Origin: a virus
Virus record (IMG/VR): IMGVR_UViG_3300045135_001407
Span: 1 to 50,456 of that record
DNA: 50,456 bases
Direction: 5' to 3' (one strand)
This document shows, piece after piece, positions 34,701-43,710 of this stretch; the first letter of the stretch is position 1, and every line of letters begins with the position of its first letter. Below the pieces are notes generated by a model. The model did no database searches. It was given only the letters and a program-made list of their open reading frames with translations, and had not been told where the DNA came from. Made by a program: the position numbers and the translations under genes.

Positions 34701-37700
34701 ATTGCTGATGTAACAGAAGGAGAGACTTGTATAATTTATGGAAAAAATGGTTATTCTTTTGAATTTGCAACCACCCGTTTGTTAGTTGATGGATACTCTA
34801 GGATAGATGAAGCCCCTGATAAAGCAAATGGTAATATTTCTTTATCAGTATCTGGCTTTGGAGGATTAATTGATAAGAACTTTGGTTCCGATATACATGT
34901 TTTAGATGTAAATAATACCTTTGATTTTGGAGGATTAAAAGGTAATGATAGAATTTCCTTACCTATAAATCAAAAAGTTCAAGGCGGTTCTGGAGACGCT
35001 GCAGGGTTACTTGGTTTTATAGGATCAGATACTAGATTAGCAAGATACAGTGCTAACGTAGTTGCATTTGATAAGTCGGCTCACACAATAAAAATTGACA
35101 ATGACCATTCAGGTTCTTCACAGTTAATAACCCTACTTCCTGACCCTCCTTTTTTCATAAATGTACCCCAGGTAGTTGATCATAGATTTTTTGCTAATAA
35201 TACTCTTTATGTAACTGGTAATTATTTAGAGGTAGTCAGAACAAATGTAGCTACAACTACTAACTTATTTGAAACTCATACCTTCAAACAACCTCTTGGT
35301 ATTTCAGTTAGGCATTCAGGGTTTGTAGATGTATTTTTAAATAATGAAGCAACAACAAACTTCACCTTAGAAAAAGGATTAGACAATTTAGCTAATTCTC
35401 AGGTTAGTATTTCCTTATCCTCTTTACCTACATCAGAAGCTAATATTGATGTTAGAGTCACAGCAAATGTTTATACTCCTCCTATTATCGAAAGAGGAGA
35501 TAATGTGACTTGGAATGTAGGTAATACTTATGGAATTTCAGACACTACTTTTGATCTTGGAGCCCCTTCTTACAACGCTTATCTAACTGCTAATGGTATA
35601 TTTAGAGTTACTTTAGATGATAATATTAAATCTAACGTATCTCAAGCTTATGCAATTAATATTACTCCAAACCCCATTGGAACTGTAGGAAATTTAAATG
35701 TTGGTGCAAAAACTTTTACTTTTGACTATGATCATCTAAGGTTCCCCGGTCTATTAAATTTAGCTAATAACGCAGTTTATAGATTAAACGTTCCTCTAGA
35801 TAGGTTTACTCCTTTAGAATTTGATAAGGGCACTAATGCCCGATATATACACAGAGCAGAACCAGGTGTTCATGCAGTAAGGGCTAGAAATGTTAATAAG
35901 TTTGGGAGGCGTAGTGACTTTGTACAAAAAGAAGTTGTTGTAAGAAACATTCCTATCAAAGCTGTTTCTAACTTAAATATTATAGAAGAAATTTACAAAG
36001 ACTCTACAATTGGTGTAGCTGTTAGAGCTATTATTATATTTGACCATATTGAAGGACAAGAAGTTACTGACTATGAAATTTCATACAAAATAACTGGAAC
36101 TGCTACAGGAGACTTAACGTCTTTTAATACCGTAAAAGTTTCATCTGCTGGTGTAGACTCTGATGGCAAAATCAGGTTTAAAATAGATAATATAGAAAAA
36201 GGGTTAAATACTAACCCTAATGCTGTTACTGCTAGGGTTACCCCTTTAAATAAAAATATTAGAGGCTCTACAGTTGCTAAAACACAAGAAATTATAGGAA
36301 AGCTTGCTCCGCCTCAAAACGTACTAAACTTTGCTGCTGGACAGGCAGGTGATACTCTCGTCTTTGTTTGGAAATATCAAATTGATTCTGTAACAGGTGA
36401 TAATATTGACCTTGATCTAATGGAAGTTCAAATAAGAAGAGTCTCAGGTCAAGTAGCTACAGATCAAGCAAACTTATTAGACTTATGGCCTCGATCTGAT
36501 GAAGTTGCTATCGTTGACGCTCGAACAAACAGAGTTGTTGTAGATATTGATCAGTTTGGGCAATACACATATTTAGCTAGAACAAAAGATACGTCAGGTA
36601 TATTTAGTGAAACAATTGTAGCATCTACTTTTACGTCTATTGCGCAAGCTTTTAATAATGTTTACAGAGCCTACAACGAAGATTCTCCAGGCACTGCAGT
36701 TGTTGCTGGTATTACAAATGCAAATGATGGAGAAACAAACTTTCCAAGTTTTGCCGACTCAAATACTGGAGGATTGGCTTTTGCCAAAGCAGATAGTGAT
36801 TTTGACTCTAGTGTAGTTGACAACTCTAACGGAACTTCCTCTGGATGGAGTGTAATTAGCGGCTCTCCTACAGACTTAAGGGCATTATCAGATGCAGTTT
36901 ATCAAACTCAAATTAGAGATTTAGGTAATACAATAACAGGGTCTATATCTGCTACTGTTGTAGGGGATCAATCTCTTAAATCTACTTGGTTAGATTATAC
37001 AGATCAAATAGGGGGAGATCAAGTAACTGAAGCCTCTTCTGGTGCGGGTATATTGAAAGATATAGATTTTTCTGGTACTTTGGGTATCGGAGAAATTCTT
37101 GGAAGTTCTAATACAGGGGCTGCAACAGTAACATATGGAGCAGAAAATAAGACCTTAGTTAGTGGAGTACAAGGGTCTTTTCCTTCTAATGTATTCGGAA
37201 TTGTTGCTCTAGGTAATTTTGACGGAGATGACTCAAATGCAAATGTCTTTTCTCTAATCGCGGGAGTTGCTAGTGATGATGAAATTGTTTTAGGAGAGTC
37301 TTGGTATGCTAATGGAAGATCTACAGGAAGTAACGGTTTTTCAAATTTAACAGTTGCAGGAACCTCCTATAAACTGGTAAACTTAAAACAGTGGCTAGAT
37401 TTATCTGAGTCATCGACTTTTTATGGGACTGTAGGAATTGTTACAAGTAATCTATTATTTAGATACTCAACAGATAATCCATTCTATGCTAATGGTAATG
37501 TTAATGTAAGCGCCTTCACTACTGTAGCTAATTCTGATGGTTTTAGTAACTTTGTTACAGGTGCAAGAACTTTTAGATACTTCCAATTTAAGTATGAAGT
37601 AATTAATACAGACCCAACACAAGCCGAGTTACTATTAGATCAGTTTAGGTATCAAGTTTCATTAGACGAAAAAACATTCACAGAAATTGTGACTGTAGAT

Positions 37701-37949
37701 ACACAAGTAGTTAATGTAGATTACAGCCAAATGGGTTATACTCAAATTCCTAAAATTACTTCATTATCTGTATCTGCAAGTTCTAATCAAATAGCTTTAC
37801 CACAAGCGGTTATTTTGGATAGAGGATTACAAGGAGCAAATATATCAGTTTATTTTGCGAACGGCGCATCAGCACACAATATATTGACTCCTGATGGAAC
37901 ATCAGACGTTATAACACCACAAGTAGACTTTGCCGTGACAGGAGTTTAA
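31752..37949 (+). CDS. Tail tip attachment protein J-like, with N-terminal Hint domain
   Basis: A 2065-residue protein, the largest gene in the window. Residues 23-151 form a Hint (hedgehog/intein) domain flanked by glycine linkers; the J proper starts near residue 157 (KKGGGGSEDPNSLFSTDILF, then QGLGEGPVYKINPN), which resembles the N-terminus of lambda J. Further J-like signs are ATIGYAIKAFAEHKGAMPAI, WDGTFVYSWTQNPAW with VYDLLTNKTYGLGIP, and PKRKYSRRRIEF-like beta modules up to about residue 900. The rest is fibronectin-like and lectin-like beta domains ending in a receptor-binding tip. J forms the central tip fibre that binds the outer-membrane receptor. It ends four bases before the next collar fibre gene. 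Confidence 0.88.
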   Translation: MTIIYIDDKQVPLIEGGGGGGGCFSADTLIDFDTYKKPISEVEVGDKVWAYDEVGALVLSSVTETFYHPTDEIYRVTHEYGYLDITPNHWVLKEDGTFQELRDFEVGDNLVTDNNELSEILSIEFLRTDEVYNFKVSHFHSYIANGIKVHNGGGGGKKGGGGSEDPNSLFSTDILFVTQGLGEGPVYKINPNGPQDIEFNEGLIDDLLVNGAVDDEKFFVISNTGTTGQQVLPLFGDFTMIPQRFSGAVDLKKGNLNGVPRSAVDKQNTSPVALTAIKLYFTVSGLQKQDNDGNIKGAAVTVKGILYNRAGTEEIASVERTISGKTNQAFSFDLYLAVPSDKVSDEGYRFTVEKTSVDDDSSKTQEAVSVHGWTEVVEEPIAYTRTATIGYAIKAFAEHKGAMPAITQIVKGLITKVPSNYNQPILENGEIDWRQVEVSNIDRGGFGYYLQKSGSSSLQTAEAPVIYDGLWDGTFVYSWTQNPAWHVYDLLTNKTYGLGIPEDHIDKYSFYDSAVYNDACDVTSGTFIGVDAQADGTYRYKPRTTKAAVEETLAGLPAGTSIKERRFIFDGLITDKKQIIDVINIITLSFRAMLYYKAGKLYLFQDKPDDMPVAIFNEANIKEDSMSISGIDEEQLLTGVDISFTDATNHYRQEVVRIDDAKALSERNGIENVLDLRFDGVTRKSQAIRLGQYMIADRKYSRRRIEFDTSTEASELKPGDLISVSQRVTSVAWGYGGIMFENAEESNTTLKLEHITSPAVTAAVFTSNTSPLALRIASASSGLVDTYLISNTSYSLSNTANVAGGTEIVEVNVIAKYDHPTKSFTSFGSYGTHHLPKRFDLWALGEISDTTNIYTSLTDKLFRIVNVQRLVDERVTLEAQEYVNNVYVDSDTLIDYKPLVFGDLFDPLKKPPAPQFTLRAIPKRDLDGSVYSDIEINSVTDRSGYSNEFKTEFSRSRPITSLKLISNSSPQASRDIVEMNLDDIADVTEGETCIIYGKNGYSFEFATTRLLVDGYSRIDEAPDKANGNISLSVSGFGGLIDKNFGSDIHVLDVNNTFDFGGLKGNDRISLPINQKVQGGSGDAAGLLGFIGSDTRLARYSANVVAFDKSAHTIKIDNDHSGSSQLITLLPDPPFFINVPQVVDHRFFANNTLYVTGNYLEVVRTNVATTTNLFETHTFKQPLGISVRHSGFVDVFLNNEATTNFTLEKGLDNLANSQVSISLSSLPTSEANIDVRVTANVYTPPIIERGDNVTWNVGNTYGISDTTFDLGAPSYNAYLTANGIFRVTLDDNIKSNVSQAYAINITPNPIGTVGNLNVGAKTFTFDYDHLRFPGLLNLANNAVYRLNVPLDRFTPLEFDKGTNARYIHRAEPGVHAVRARNVNKFGRRSDFVQKEVVVRNIPIKAVSNLNIIEEIYKDSTIGVAVRAIIIFDHIEGQEVTDYEISYKITGTATGDLTSFNTVKVSSAGVDSDGKIRFKIDNIEKGLNTNPNAVTARVTPLNKNIRGSTVAKTQEIIGKLAPPQNVLNFAAGQAGDTLVFVWKYQIDSVTGDNIDLDLMEVQIRRVSGQVATDQANLLDLWPRSDEVAIVDARTNRVVVDIDQFGQYTYLARTKDTSGIFSETIVASTFTSIAQAFNNVYRAYNEDSPGTAVVAGITNANDGETNFPSFADSNTGGLAFAKADSDFDSSVVDNSNGTSSGWSVISGSPTDLRALSDAVYQTQIRDLGNTITGSISATVVGDQSLKSTWLDYTDQIGGDQVTEASSGAGILKDIDFSGTLGIGEILGSSNTGAATVTYGAENKTLVSGVQGSFPSNVFGIVALGNFDGDDSNANVFSLIAGVASDDEIVLGESWYANGRSTGSNGFSNLTVAGTSYKLVNLKQWLDLSESSTFYGTVGIVTSNLLFRYSTDNPFYANGNVNVSAFTTVANSDGFSNFVTGARTFRYFQFKYEVINTDPTQAELLLDQFRYQVSLDEKTFTEIVTVDTQVVNVDYSQMGYTQIPKITSLSVSASSNQIALPQAVILDRGLQGANISVYFANGASAHNILTPDGTSDVITPQVDFAVTGV
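31818..32204 (+). other. Hint (intein-like) domain coding region in the tail tip gene
   Basis: It encodes C23-N151, 129 residues. The N-terminal block is CFSADTLIDF with EVEVGDKVWAYD, the second block is YLDITPNHWVL (the TxxH position), and the C-terminal block is NFKVSHFHSYIANGIKVHN ending in HN. Seven glycines precede the Cys and GGGGG follows the Asn. No homing endonuclease domain is present. The residue after HN is Gly, not Cys/Ser/Thr, so classical splicing is not expected; cleavage is more likely, as in bacterial-intein-like domains. Confidence 0.88.
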
Positions 37950-37952
37950 AAA

Positions 37953-39254
37953 ATGGCACTATCAGATTCAAATACTTTTGTGCTCCCTTCGCAGGGAGCT
38001 TCTATTGCGGTTTCAAGATCGCAATTCAATAACAGTTTAAAAGCTGTATTATCTAATTTTTATTCAGATGCAATACCAGATAGCGAGAATTTAGTAGAGG
38101 GAGGTAGTTCTCTATCCGCTACTGAATATGATGGTATGTTTTATAGGGCTTCTGATACCGGTGTGATTTATGTTTCTGATAGTGCTATCACTGTTGCCTC
38201 TGGTAGAACAAATCGTCCCATAGGAGGCAACTTTACTAGATATGGTATAGCTTGGAGACAACAAGGAAGTCTTGTAGCAGCAGCGGCTAATATATCAGAC
38301 TTCGACGTAGGAGAAGCTTTTGCGATAGTTAAAGATACTGAAGGGTCCTCAAACAACTCTGTATGGTTAAGAGTTGGTACAACTGGTACTTTTAACGCTG
38401 ACTGGGTTAATTTAAGAACTCCTCAATCAGATACAGTAGCTACTGGTATGATTAATGACCAAGCTATTACAGGACCTAAATTAAACGCTTCTATGACAGC
38501 AATTCCTACAACTGTAATGGAACATACCTCTGCAGTTACAATTACTCCAAGAATAGTAGTTTCTAGCTTTGCGAATAACCAAACTATAGCTACTAGCGCT
38601 GCTATTGAATTAAAAACTGCTACTGTAACTAATGATGTAGCTTTGGGATTCAATAACGGATCAAAAAACGCTTCTATAAAAATGATTCCAGGTAATACTG
38701 GAAATACAGATAGAGGTGTTGGGGTATATACTACTGCAGATGCTCTCGCTCCTATCAGAGCTAACCTAGTAATGCAGTCTGCTATTACTGGTACTACTAC
38801 AGAGTCAACAGCGGCTCCTTTATTACCTGCAGGGGTGACAGTAGCATGGCCAGCATCCACAGCCCCAGAAGGTTGGGTGCTATGTACTGGGCAGGCTCTT
38901 AGTCGAACTACCTATGCTTCTCTATTTGGAGCTTGCGGCACTACTTTTGGATCAGGAGATGGCTCTAGTACTTTTAATGTTCCTGATCTTAGAGGTAGAG
39001 CTATTTACGGAACAAATACTGGAACCATTAACTTAGGGACTACAACTACAGGAGTTTCGTCTGGTTTTACTAATACTACTGATTCTCATGGAGGTCACGT
39101 ACATACCTCTACAACTACAAGTGTTACTAGTACTACAGACAAAGACGCAGCTGTAGCCGTTGCTGTTGCTACTTCACCAACAAACTCTGGAGGGTCGCAT
39201 ACTCACACAGTTACTTTCCCAGGAATTTCAATGAATTATATTATAAAAACTTAG
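37953..39254 (+). CDS. Second collar-domain tail fibre
   Basis: A 433-residue fibre starting after AGGAG. The N-terminal ~280 residues hold beta-rich repeats (SATEYDGMFYRASDTGVIYVS, then WLRVGTTGTFNADWVNL). A tail-collar domain follows at about 290-370 (PAGVTVAWPASTAPEGWVLC, then GDGSSTFNVPDLRGRAIYG). A short tip contains His-x-His sites (HGGHVHTS, HTHTVTF) and ends MNYIIKT, like the collar fibre at 4970-6841. The two share architecture but not the shaft, so they are functional analogues. Confidence 0.87.
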   Translation: MALSDSNTFVLPSQGASIAVSRSQFNNSLKAVLSNFYSDAIPDSENLVEGGSSLSATEYDGMFYRASDTGVIYVSDSAITVASGRTNRPIGGNFTRYGIAWRQQGSLVAAAANISDFDVGEAFAIVKDTEGSSNNSVWLRVGTTGTFNADWVNLRTPQSDTVATGMINDQAITGPKLNASMTAIPTTVMEHTSAVTITPRIVVSSFANNQTIATSAAIELKTATVTNDVALGFNNGSKNASIKMIPGNTGNTDRGVGVYTTADALAPIRANLVMQSAITGTTTESTAAPLLPAGVTVAWPASTAPEGWVLCTGQALSRTTYASLFGACGTTFGSGDGSSTFNVPDLRGRAIYGTNTGTINLGTTTTGVSSGFTNTTDSHGGHVHTSTTTSVTSTTDKDAAVAVAVATSPTNSGGSHTHTVTFPGISMNYIIKT

Positions 39255-39264
39255 GAGATACCAA

Positions 39265-39702
39265 ATGAATACAATTAAATTTAATGCTATTGACATTGAA
39301 GCAAAAACAGTGTATTGTTACTTTAGAGATGTCGAAAATGATGGACCTAGAGCAACACCTGTAGAAAGGTCTTTCCCTTTTGATGCTTTTATGGAAAGAG
39401 AACCTCATCTTCTAAAACTTTTAGAAGGAGATGTGTATTCTTTATACATCGAAGATGCCTATACTGAGAAAAAAGTTTTAGACGGAACTTATGGGCCTAT
39501 GGATGAAGAAGAAATAGAATACTGCAAAAACATAGTTTACAAGGCTTGTAGAGATTTAGAATACGAAGACTTACTAGCCCCTCCTTCTGTAGATGATCAA
39601 ATTGATTCTTTCATTAAAGAATTTTTTGATGAAGATGATAATCCAGCAGAGCAAAAAGACTTTTTAGAAGACTTTTTTAAGGAATTAGAAGAAGATAAAT
39701 AA
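39265..39702 (+). CDS. Acidic hypothetical protein between fibre genes (145 aa)
   Basis: ATG 39265 follows AGGAG. The N-terminal ~90 residues look like a beta-rich domain (IKFNAIDIEAKTVYCYFRD, then LKLLEGDVYSLYIEDAY); the C-terminal ~40 are strongly acidic (FFDEDDNPAEQKDFLEDFF and EELEEDK). No family recognised. Small acidic proteins beside fibre genes often act as fibre chaperones, and this is a candidate by position and charge only. Confidence 0.7.
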   Translation: MNTIKFNAIDIEAKTVYCYFRDVENDGPRATPVERSFPFDAFMEREPHLLKLLEGDVYSLYIEDAYTEKKVLDGTYGPMDEEEIEYCKNIVYKACRDLEYEDLLAPPSVDDQIDSFIKEFFDEDDNPAEQKDFLEDFFKELEEDK

Positions 39703-39721
39703 TTAGGAAGCGTTTATTTAA

Positions 39722-42649
39722 ATGGCACTGACACAAATTACATCACAAGTAATTTCATCAAATGTTATTACAGCAGACTTAGTAGCTTCAAATGCTATTG
39801 TCGGAAGACATTTAGAGCACGGAATCATTACAGCAGAACACTTTGCTGCTAATGTTGTTTCCGAAGGGCCTATTGCTGCTAATATTAACTCAGTTCAATC
39901 TAATGTTGTTGCTACTCAAACAAATGTAAATACTGTTAGTGCTAATGTAGGAAGCATCAATGCTAATGTTATAGCCTATGCTGCTAGAGCAAATGCTAAT
40001 ATAGATATCGTTTCCCAAAATGTTACAAATATTACTAATGATAGTACTGATTTAAATATTGATAATGGTACTTTCTTTATTGATAAGTCAACAGATGGTA
40101 TTGGTATTAGTAATACTGGCCCTATTGGAACTAGTATTACTATAGGCTCTCCTGCAAATATTATCTTTAACTATGGATCAACAGTAGGAGCTAATGTTGT
40201 AATTGGCTCCACTTCAGCAACTACAGGATTTACTTTTGACTTAAGAGGTACTGCTAATACAGGTGCTATTACTGCTACTTCTGTTTCTTCTGCAGGAGTG
40301 GAACTTAGAGCAAATGATTATGCTACTTATCTTATGGCTAAAGGCGGCATCGACGGGGCTAATACTGCTATCTCTAATGAGATTGCGGCTACTAATACTG
40401 ATATTACAAACCTTGTAACTGGTCTTGAAGGTGCTAATACCGCTCTATCTAATGAAATTACAGCCACCAACACAGATATTACAAACCTTGTAACAGGATT
40501 ACAAGGTGCAAATACTAATATCTCTGGTAATGACACAGACATCACAAATCTTGTAACAGGTCTTGAAGGCGCTAACACAGCTATTGATGCCATAGTAGAT
40601 GGATCAACAGCCTTTACAGGTGCTGTTACTATGAACGACGACTTAACAGTTCAAGGTAACCTTACTGTTGCAGGCTCTTTTGCAAATCTTGCAGTTCAAG
40701 ATTCTTTCACTGATGATAGACTTTTATATTTAGCTAATAACTTTACAGGTTCACCATCTCTTGATGTTGGTCTTCTACTAAATCGTGGAAATGATGGTAA
40801 TGTATTTATTGGGTATGATGAATCTCAAGGGGAAGTTGCTCTACTACACAACTTTGACCCTGCTACTAATACAGCTATTTCTGCTTCTGCAGCCGCTAAC
40901 CTTAGATTAAATACTGGTTATTTTGATGCAGGGTCTGCCAGCGCTCCCTCTATTACTTTTGATACTGATCCTAATACTGGTATTTATAGATCAGCTGCTG
41001 AAACTATTACTTTTACTACATCTGGTACTGCTAGATTTTCAATAACTACTACTTCTATGGGAAGTCCTACTACAGGTGGTATTAGATTATTATCTGCAAA
41101 CGGTACTGAGGCTGCTCCTGCATTTAACTTTAGTGGTGATACAGATACTGGTATGTATCGAACAGGAACTGACGGACTTGGTTTCTCAACTGGTGGAACC
41201 GCTGCACTAACTATTGCAGATAACCAAGATGCTTCTTTTGCGAGTAATGTTAATATTGCTGATAGTCAATATATTAGAGTTGGTGATGGCCAAGACTTAT
41301 TGATTTACCATGATGGTTCGTCTTCCTATATTAAAAACACTACAGGCAATTTAACTATTCAAGATGATGATGGTACTTTGGTATTACAAGCAAAATCTGG
41401 AGAAAACAGTTTTATTGCTCGTGCAGATGGTGCAGTAGAACTTTACTTTGATAATGCGAAAAAACTTGACACTAAAACAGATGGTGTAGACATTACTGGA
41501 GAACTTCAGTCAGACTCTCTTGATGTAGATGGCAACGCTGATATATCTGGAACTCTAACTATGGGATCGCATATTATCTTAGGAGATAGTGATGAGATTC
41601 AGTTAGGTGCTTCTACTGATTTTAAAATATATCACGACGGAACAGACTCTACAGTTTATAACTTTACTGGAGATTTACATATTAGAAATACTGCTACCGA
41701 TAAAGATGTTGCTATAGCGTCTGATGACGGTTCTGGAGGGTTAGCAAACTACTTCTTAGCAGATGGTTCTACAACTGCGGCTTTACTATATTTTGGTGGA
41801 AGTGCTAAACTTACAACTAAAACAGATGGCGTAGATATTACTGGTGAGTTACAATCTGATTCTCTTGATGTAGATGGTAATGGTGATATTGCAGGGACCC
41901 TAACAATTTCTAGTGGAGGTCTTGTAGTTCACGATTCAAATGGTGGTTCTACAAACTCATTAGATTTAAATTACAATGGCACTTCTGGAGCTGGTACTAT
42001 TAATGTAGATAGTAATGGAGGAAGTACTTACTTAGCTCTCGGAACTAGTAATTCTGGAACACTTGCAGAAAGACTTAGAATTACTAACCTAGGTAATCTT
42101 TTGGTAGGAACCACAAGTTCAGGATTTAATTTTGATGCTAGAGGAACTTCCAATGTAGGAGTATTTACTGCTACCTCTGTTGCAGCAGATACAGTAGAAT
42201 CTGATGGAGTAGAACTTCGTGCAAATGACTATATTACTTATACCCAATTAAATGCAAACCTTAATGCAGTATCTTCAAATGCTGATGCTAAAGTAGAGAA
42301 AGCAGGAGACTCTATGACAGGCGCTCTTGCTATGGGAACCAATAAAATTACTGGTGTAGGAGATCCTACTGCCCTACAAGATGCCGCAACTAAAGCATAT
42401 GTAGATGGTCTTCTTGGTGCTTCAATTGTTCCTACTTATGTAACTAATACCTCTGTAGGAACTTCAAACGTGATTGCTTTAACCAACTCTCCTGCTAGTA
42501 TTGATAGAATTAGTGTTGCTTTGAATGGTGTCGTACAAGCACCAACCGCTGATTGGATATTTAATGGAGGAAATAACTCAATTCAATATACTGTAGCAAG
42601 CCTTCCCTCTGGCTTAGTCTCTGTAATACAAGCATGGGATACACCATAA
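39722..42649 (+). CDS. Large tail fibre, paralogous in style to the left-edge fibre
   Basis: A 975-residue fibre. The N-terminus (TSQVISSNVITADLVASNAI) is an attachment-like domain followed by NVNTVSANVGSINANVI coiled repeats. Residues about 200-290 contain the same NDTDITNLVTGLEGANTAI repeats and AKGGIDGAN linkers as the giant fibre at 2-3841. Two copies of the module TKTDGVDITGELQSDSLDVDGN occur near residues 580 and 700, each after a DFKIYHDG-type segment. The C-terminus (DRISVALNGVVQAPTADW, then a final IQAWDTP) is a small beta tip similar in layout to the end of the giant fibre. An AGGA site precedes the start. It is probably one of the long fibres. Confidence 0.85.
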   Translation: MALTQITSQVISSNVITADLVASNAIVGRHLEHGIITAEHFAANVVSEGPIAANINSVQSNVVATQTNVNTVSANVGSINANVIAYAARANANIDIVSQNVTNITNDSTDLNIDNGTFFIDKSTDGIGISNTGPIGTSITIGSPANIIFNYGSTVGANVVIGSTSATTGFTFDLRGTANTGAITATSVSSAGVELRANDYATYLMAKGGIDGANTAISNEIAATNTDITNLVTGLEGANTALSNEITATNTDITNLVTGLQGANTNISGNDTDITNLVTGLEGANTAIDAIVDGSTAFTGAVTMNDDLTVQGNLTVAGSFANLAVQDSFTDDRLLYLANNFTGSPSLDVGLLLNRGNDGNVFIGYDESQGEVALLHNFDPATNTAISASAAANLRLNTGYFDAGSASAPSITFDTDPNTGIYRSAAETITFTTSGTARFSITTTSMGSPTTGGIRLLSANGTEAAPAFNFSGDTDTGMYRTGTDGLGFSTGGTAALTIADNQDASFASNVNIADSQYIRVGDGQDLLIYHDGSSSYIKNTTGNLTIQDDDGTLVLQAKSGENSFIARADGAVELYFDNAKKLDTKTDGVDITGELQSDSLDVDGNADISGTLTMGSHIILGDSDEIQLGASTDFKIYHDGTDSTVYNFTGDLHIRNTATDKDVAIASDDGSGGLANYFLADGSTTAALLYFGGSAKLTTKTDGVDITGELQSDSLDVDGNGDIAGTLTISSGGLVVHDSNGGSTNSLDLNYNGTSGAGTINVDSNGGSTYLALGTSNSGTLAERLRITNLGNLLVGTTSSGFNFDARGTSNVGVFTATSVAADTVESDGVELRANDYITYTQLNANLNAVSSNADAKVEKAGDSMTGALAMGTNKITGVGDPTALQDAATKAYVDGLLGASIVPTYVTNTSVGTSNVIALTNSPASIDRISVALNGVVQAPTADWIFNGGNNSIQYTVASLPSGLVSVIQAWDTP

Positions 42650-42659
42650 TGAGGGATAG

Positions 42660-43640
42660 ATGCGAAAATATAGGCAAATAACTACTGAATTAACTTTTAG
42701 ATGTAATGCAAAGTGTCCTGCGTGTCATCGTTTAAAACCTCTAAGAATAAATTTAAATGATGAGCAGTATACATATACATTAGATAGATTTAAACAAATC
42801 TTTTATCCAGAGTTTTTAGAACAACTTGACTGGATTGTTTTAAACGGTAATTTTGGAGACTCTATTATGAACAAAGAGTTTCGTGAAATTATTACATATG
42901 TTAAGAAGTATGGAACTCGTTTAAATATTCATACTAACGGTGGTATACATGGCTCAGACTATTGGACTGATGTAGGAAATATTTTAACGTCAGATGATAT
43001 TATTAATTTTGATTTAGATGGTTTAGAAGATACACACTCTATTTACAGAATTAATACTAGGTTTGAAAATGTATTTAATAATGCTCGTTCTGTTATAGCA
43101 ACTAACCGACCACAAGTACATTGGAAATATATAGTTTTTGAACATAATAAACACCAAGTAGAAAAGGCTAAAGAACTAGCTATCTCAGAGGGTTTTCATT
43201 CTTTTTCTACTGTTAAAACTGGTCGTGATTTTGCAGCACCAAAATCTGGAGATTATGTTCATGCTAAAAAGAAAACAGACTTATCTTCTATCCCAAAACA
43301 AATTATATGTTCGTGGGAAGAATGGGGAAAGTGGTATGTTGCTCCAAATGGTCTAGTATTTAGATGTTGTTGGACAGGAGCACACTACTTTGATAAAAGT
43401 AATGATAGATTTTATTATCTAGATGATATGGAAGAAAAGTTTAATGCTACGAAGATTCCTTTAGAAACTATTATATCATATGAATACTGGAATAAATTAA
43501 AAGCATATTTACAAGGATATGATAGAAGTTTTAAACTTTGTAAGTCTCAGTGTGGAAAATTATTGAGTAGTAGAGAAAAGATTGAAGAGAATTTAACTAC
43601 TGGAGAAAAGACTGTATTTGAAGCTGGGCTTGGAACTTAA
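42660..43640 (+). CDS. Second radical SAM protein with C-terminal SPASM-like cysteines
   Basis: A 326-residue protein starting after GAGGGA. The cluster motif is CNAKCPAC (C15, C19, C22; CX3CX2C) at the extreme N-terminus, in the usual core-first order. A C-terminal set (C217 in ICSWEEWGKWYVAPNG, CC at 236-237, and CKSQC near residue 300) resembles a SPASM/twitch auxiliary cluster domain. SPASM radical SAM enzymes often act on peptides. It is a different architecture from the enzyme at 28737. It directly follows a large fibre gene with only ten bases between, so it is co-transcribed with fibres. Confidence 0.85.
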   Translation: MRKYRQITTELTFRCNAKCPACHRLKPLRINLNDEQYTYTLDRFKQIFYPEFLEQLDWIVLNGNFGDSIMNKEFREIITYVKKYGTRLNIHTNGGIHGSDYWTDVGNILTSDDIINFDLDGLEDTHSIYRINTRFENVFNNARSVIATNRPQVHWKYIVFEHNKHQVEKAKELAISEGFHSFSTVKTGRDFAAPKSGDYVHAKKKTDLSSIPKQIICSWEEWGKWYVAPNGLVFRCCWTGAHYFDKSNDRFYYLDDMEEKFNATKIPLETIISYEYWNKLKAYLQGYDRSFKLCKSQCGKLLSSREKIEENLTTGEKTVFEAGLGT

Positions 43641-43710
43641 TTTAAGAATTTTTAACTGGAAGTAAAATAGTATAAAAGTTATAATAAAAGAAAATTTTAG
43701 GAGATGTCTA

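Noticed and set aside
31752-37949. A splicing intein in the J-like protein
   Set aside because: The Hint domain ends HN followed by Gly, with no Cys/Ser/Thr nucleophile after it, so standard splicing is not expected. Cleavage is proposed instead.
42649-42681. Alternative small frame starting at the ATG overlapping the fibre stop at 42649
   Set aside because: It ends after about ten codons and overlaps the well-supported start of the radical SAM gene; it probably only reflects the TAATG habit of this genome.
43641-43710. Promoter in the 70-base gap before 43711
   Set aside because: TATAAA (43671) and TATAAT-like (43680) stretches exist, but no -35 element occurs at 16-18 bases; AT-richness alone can explain them.
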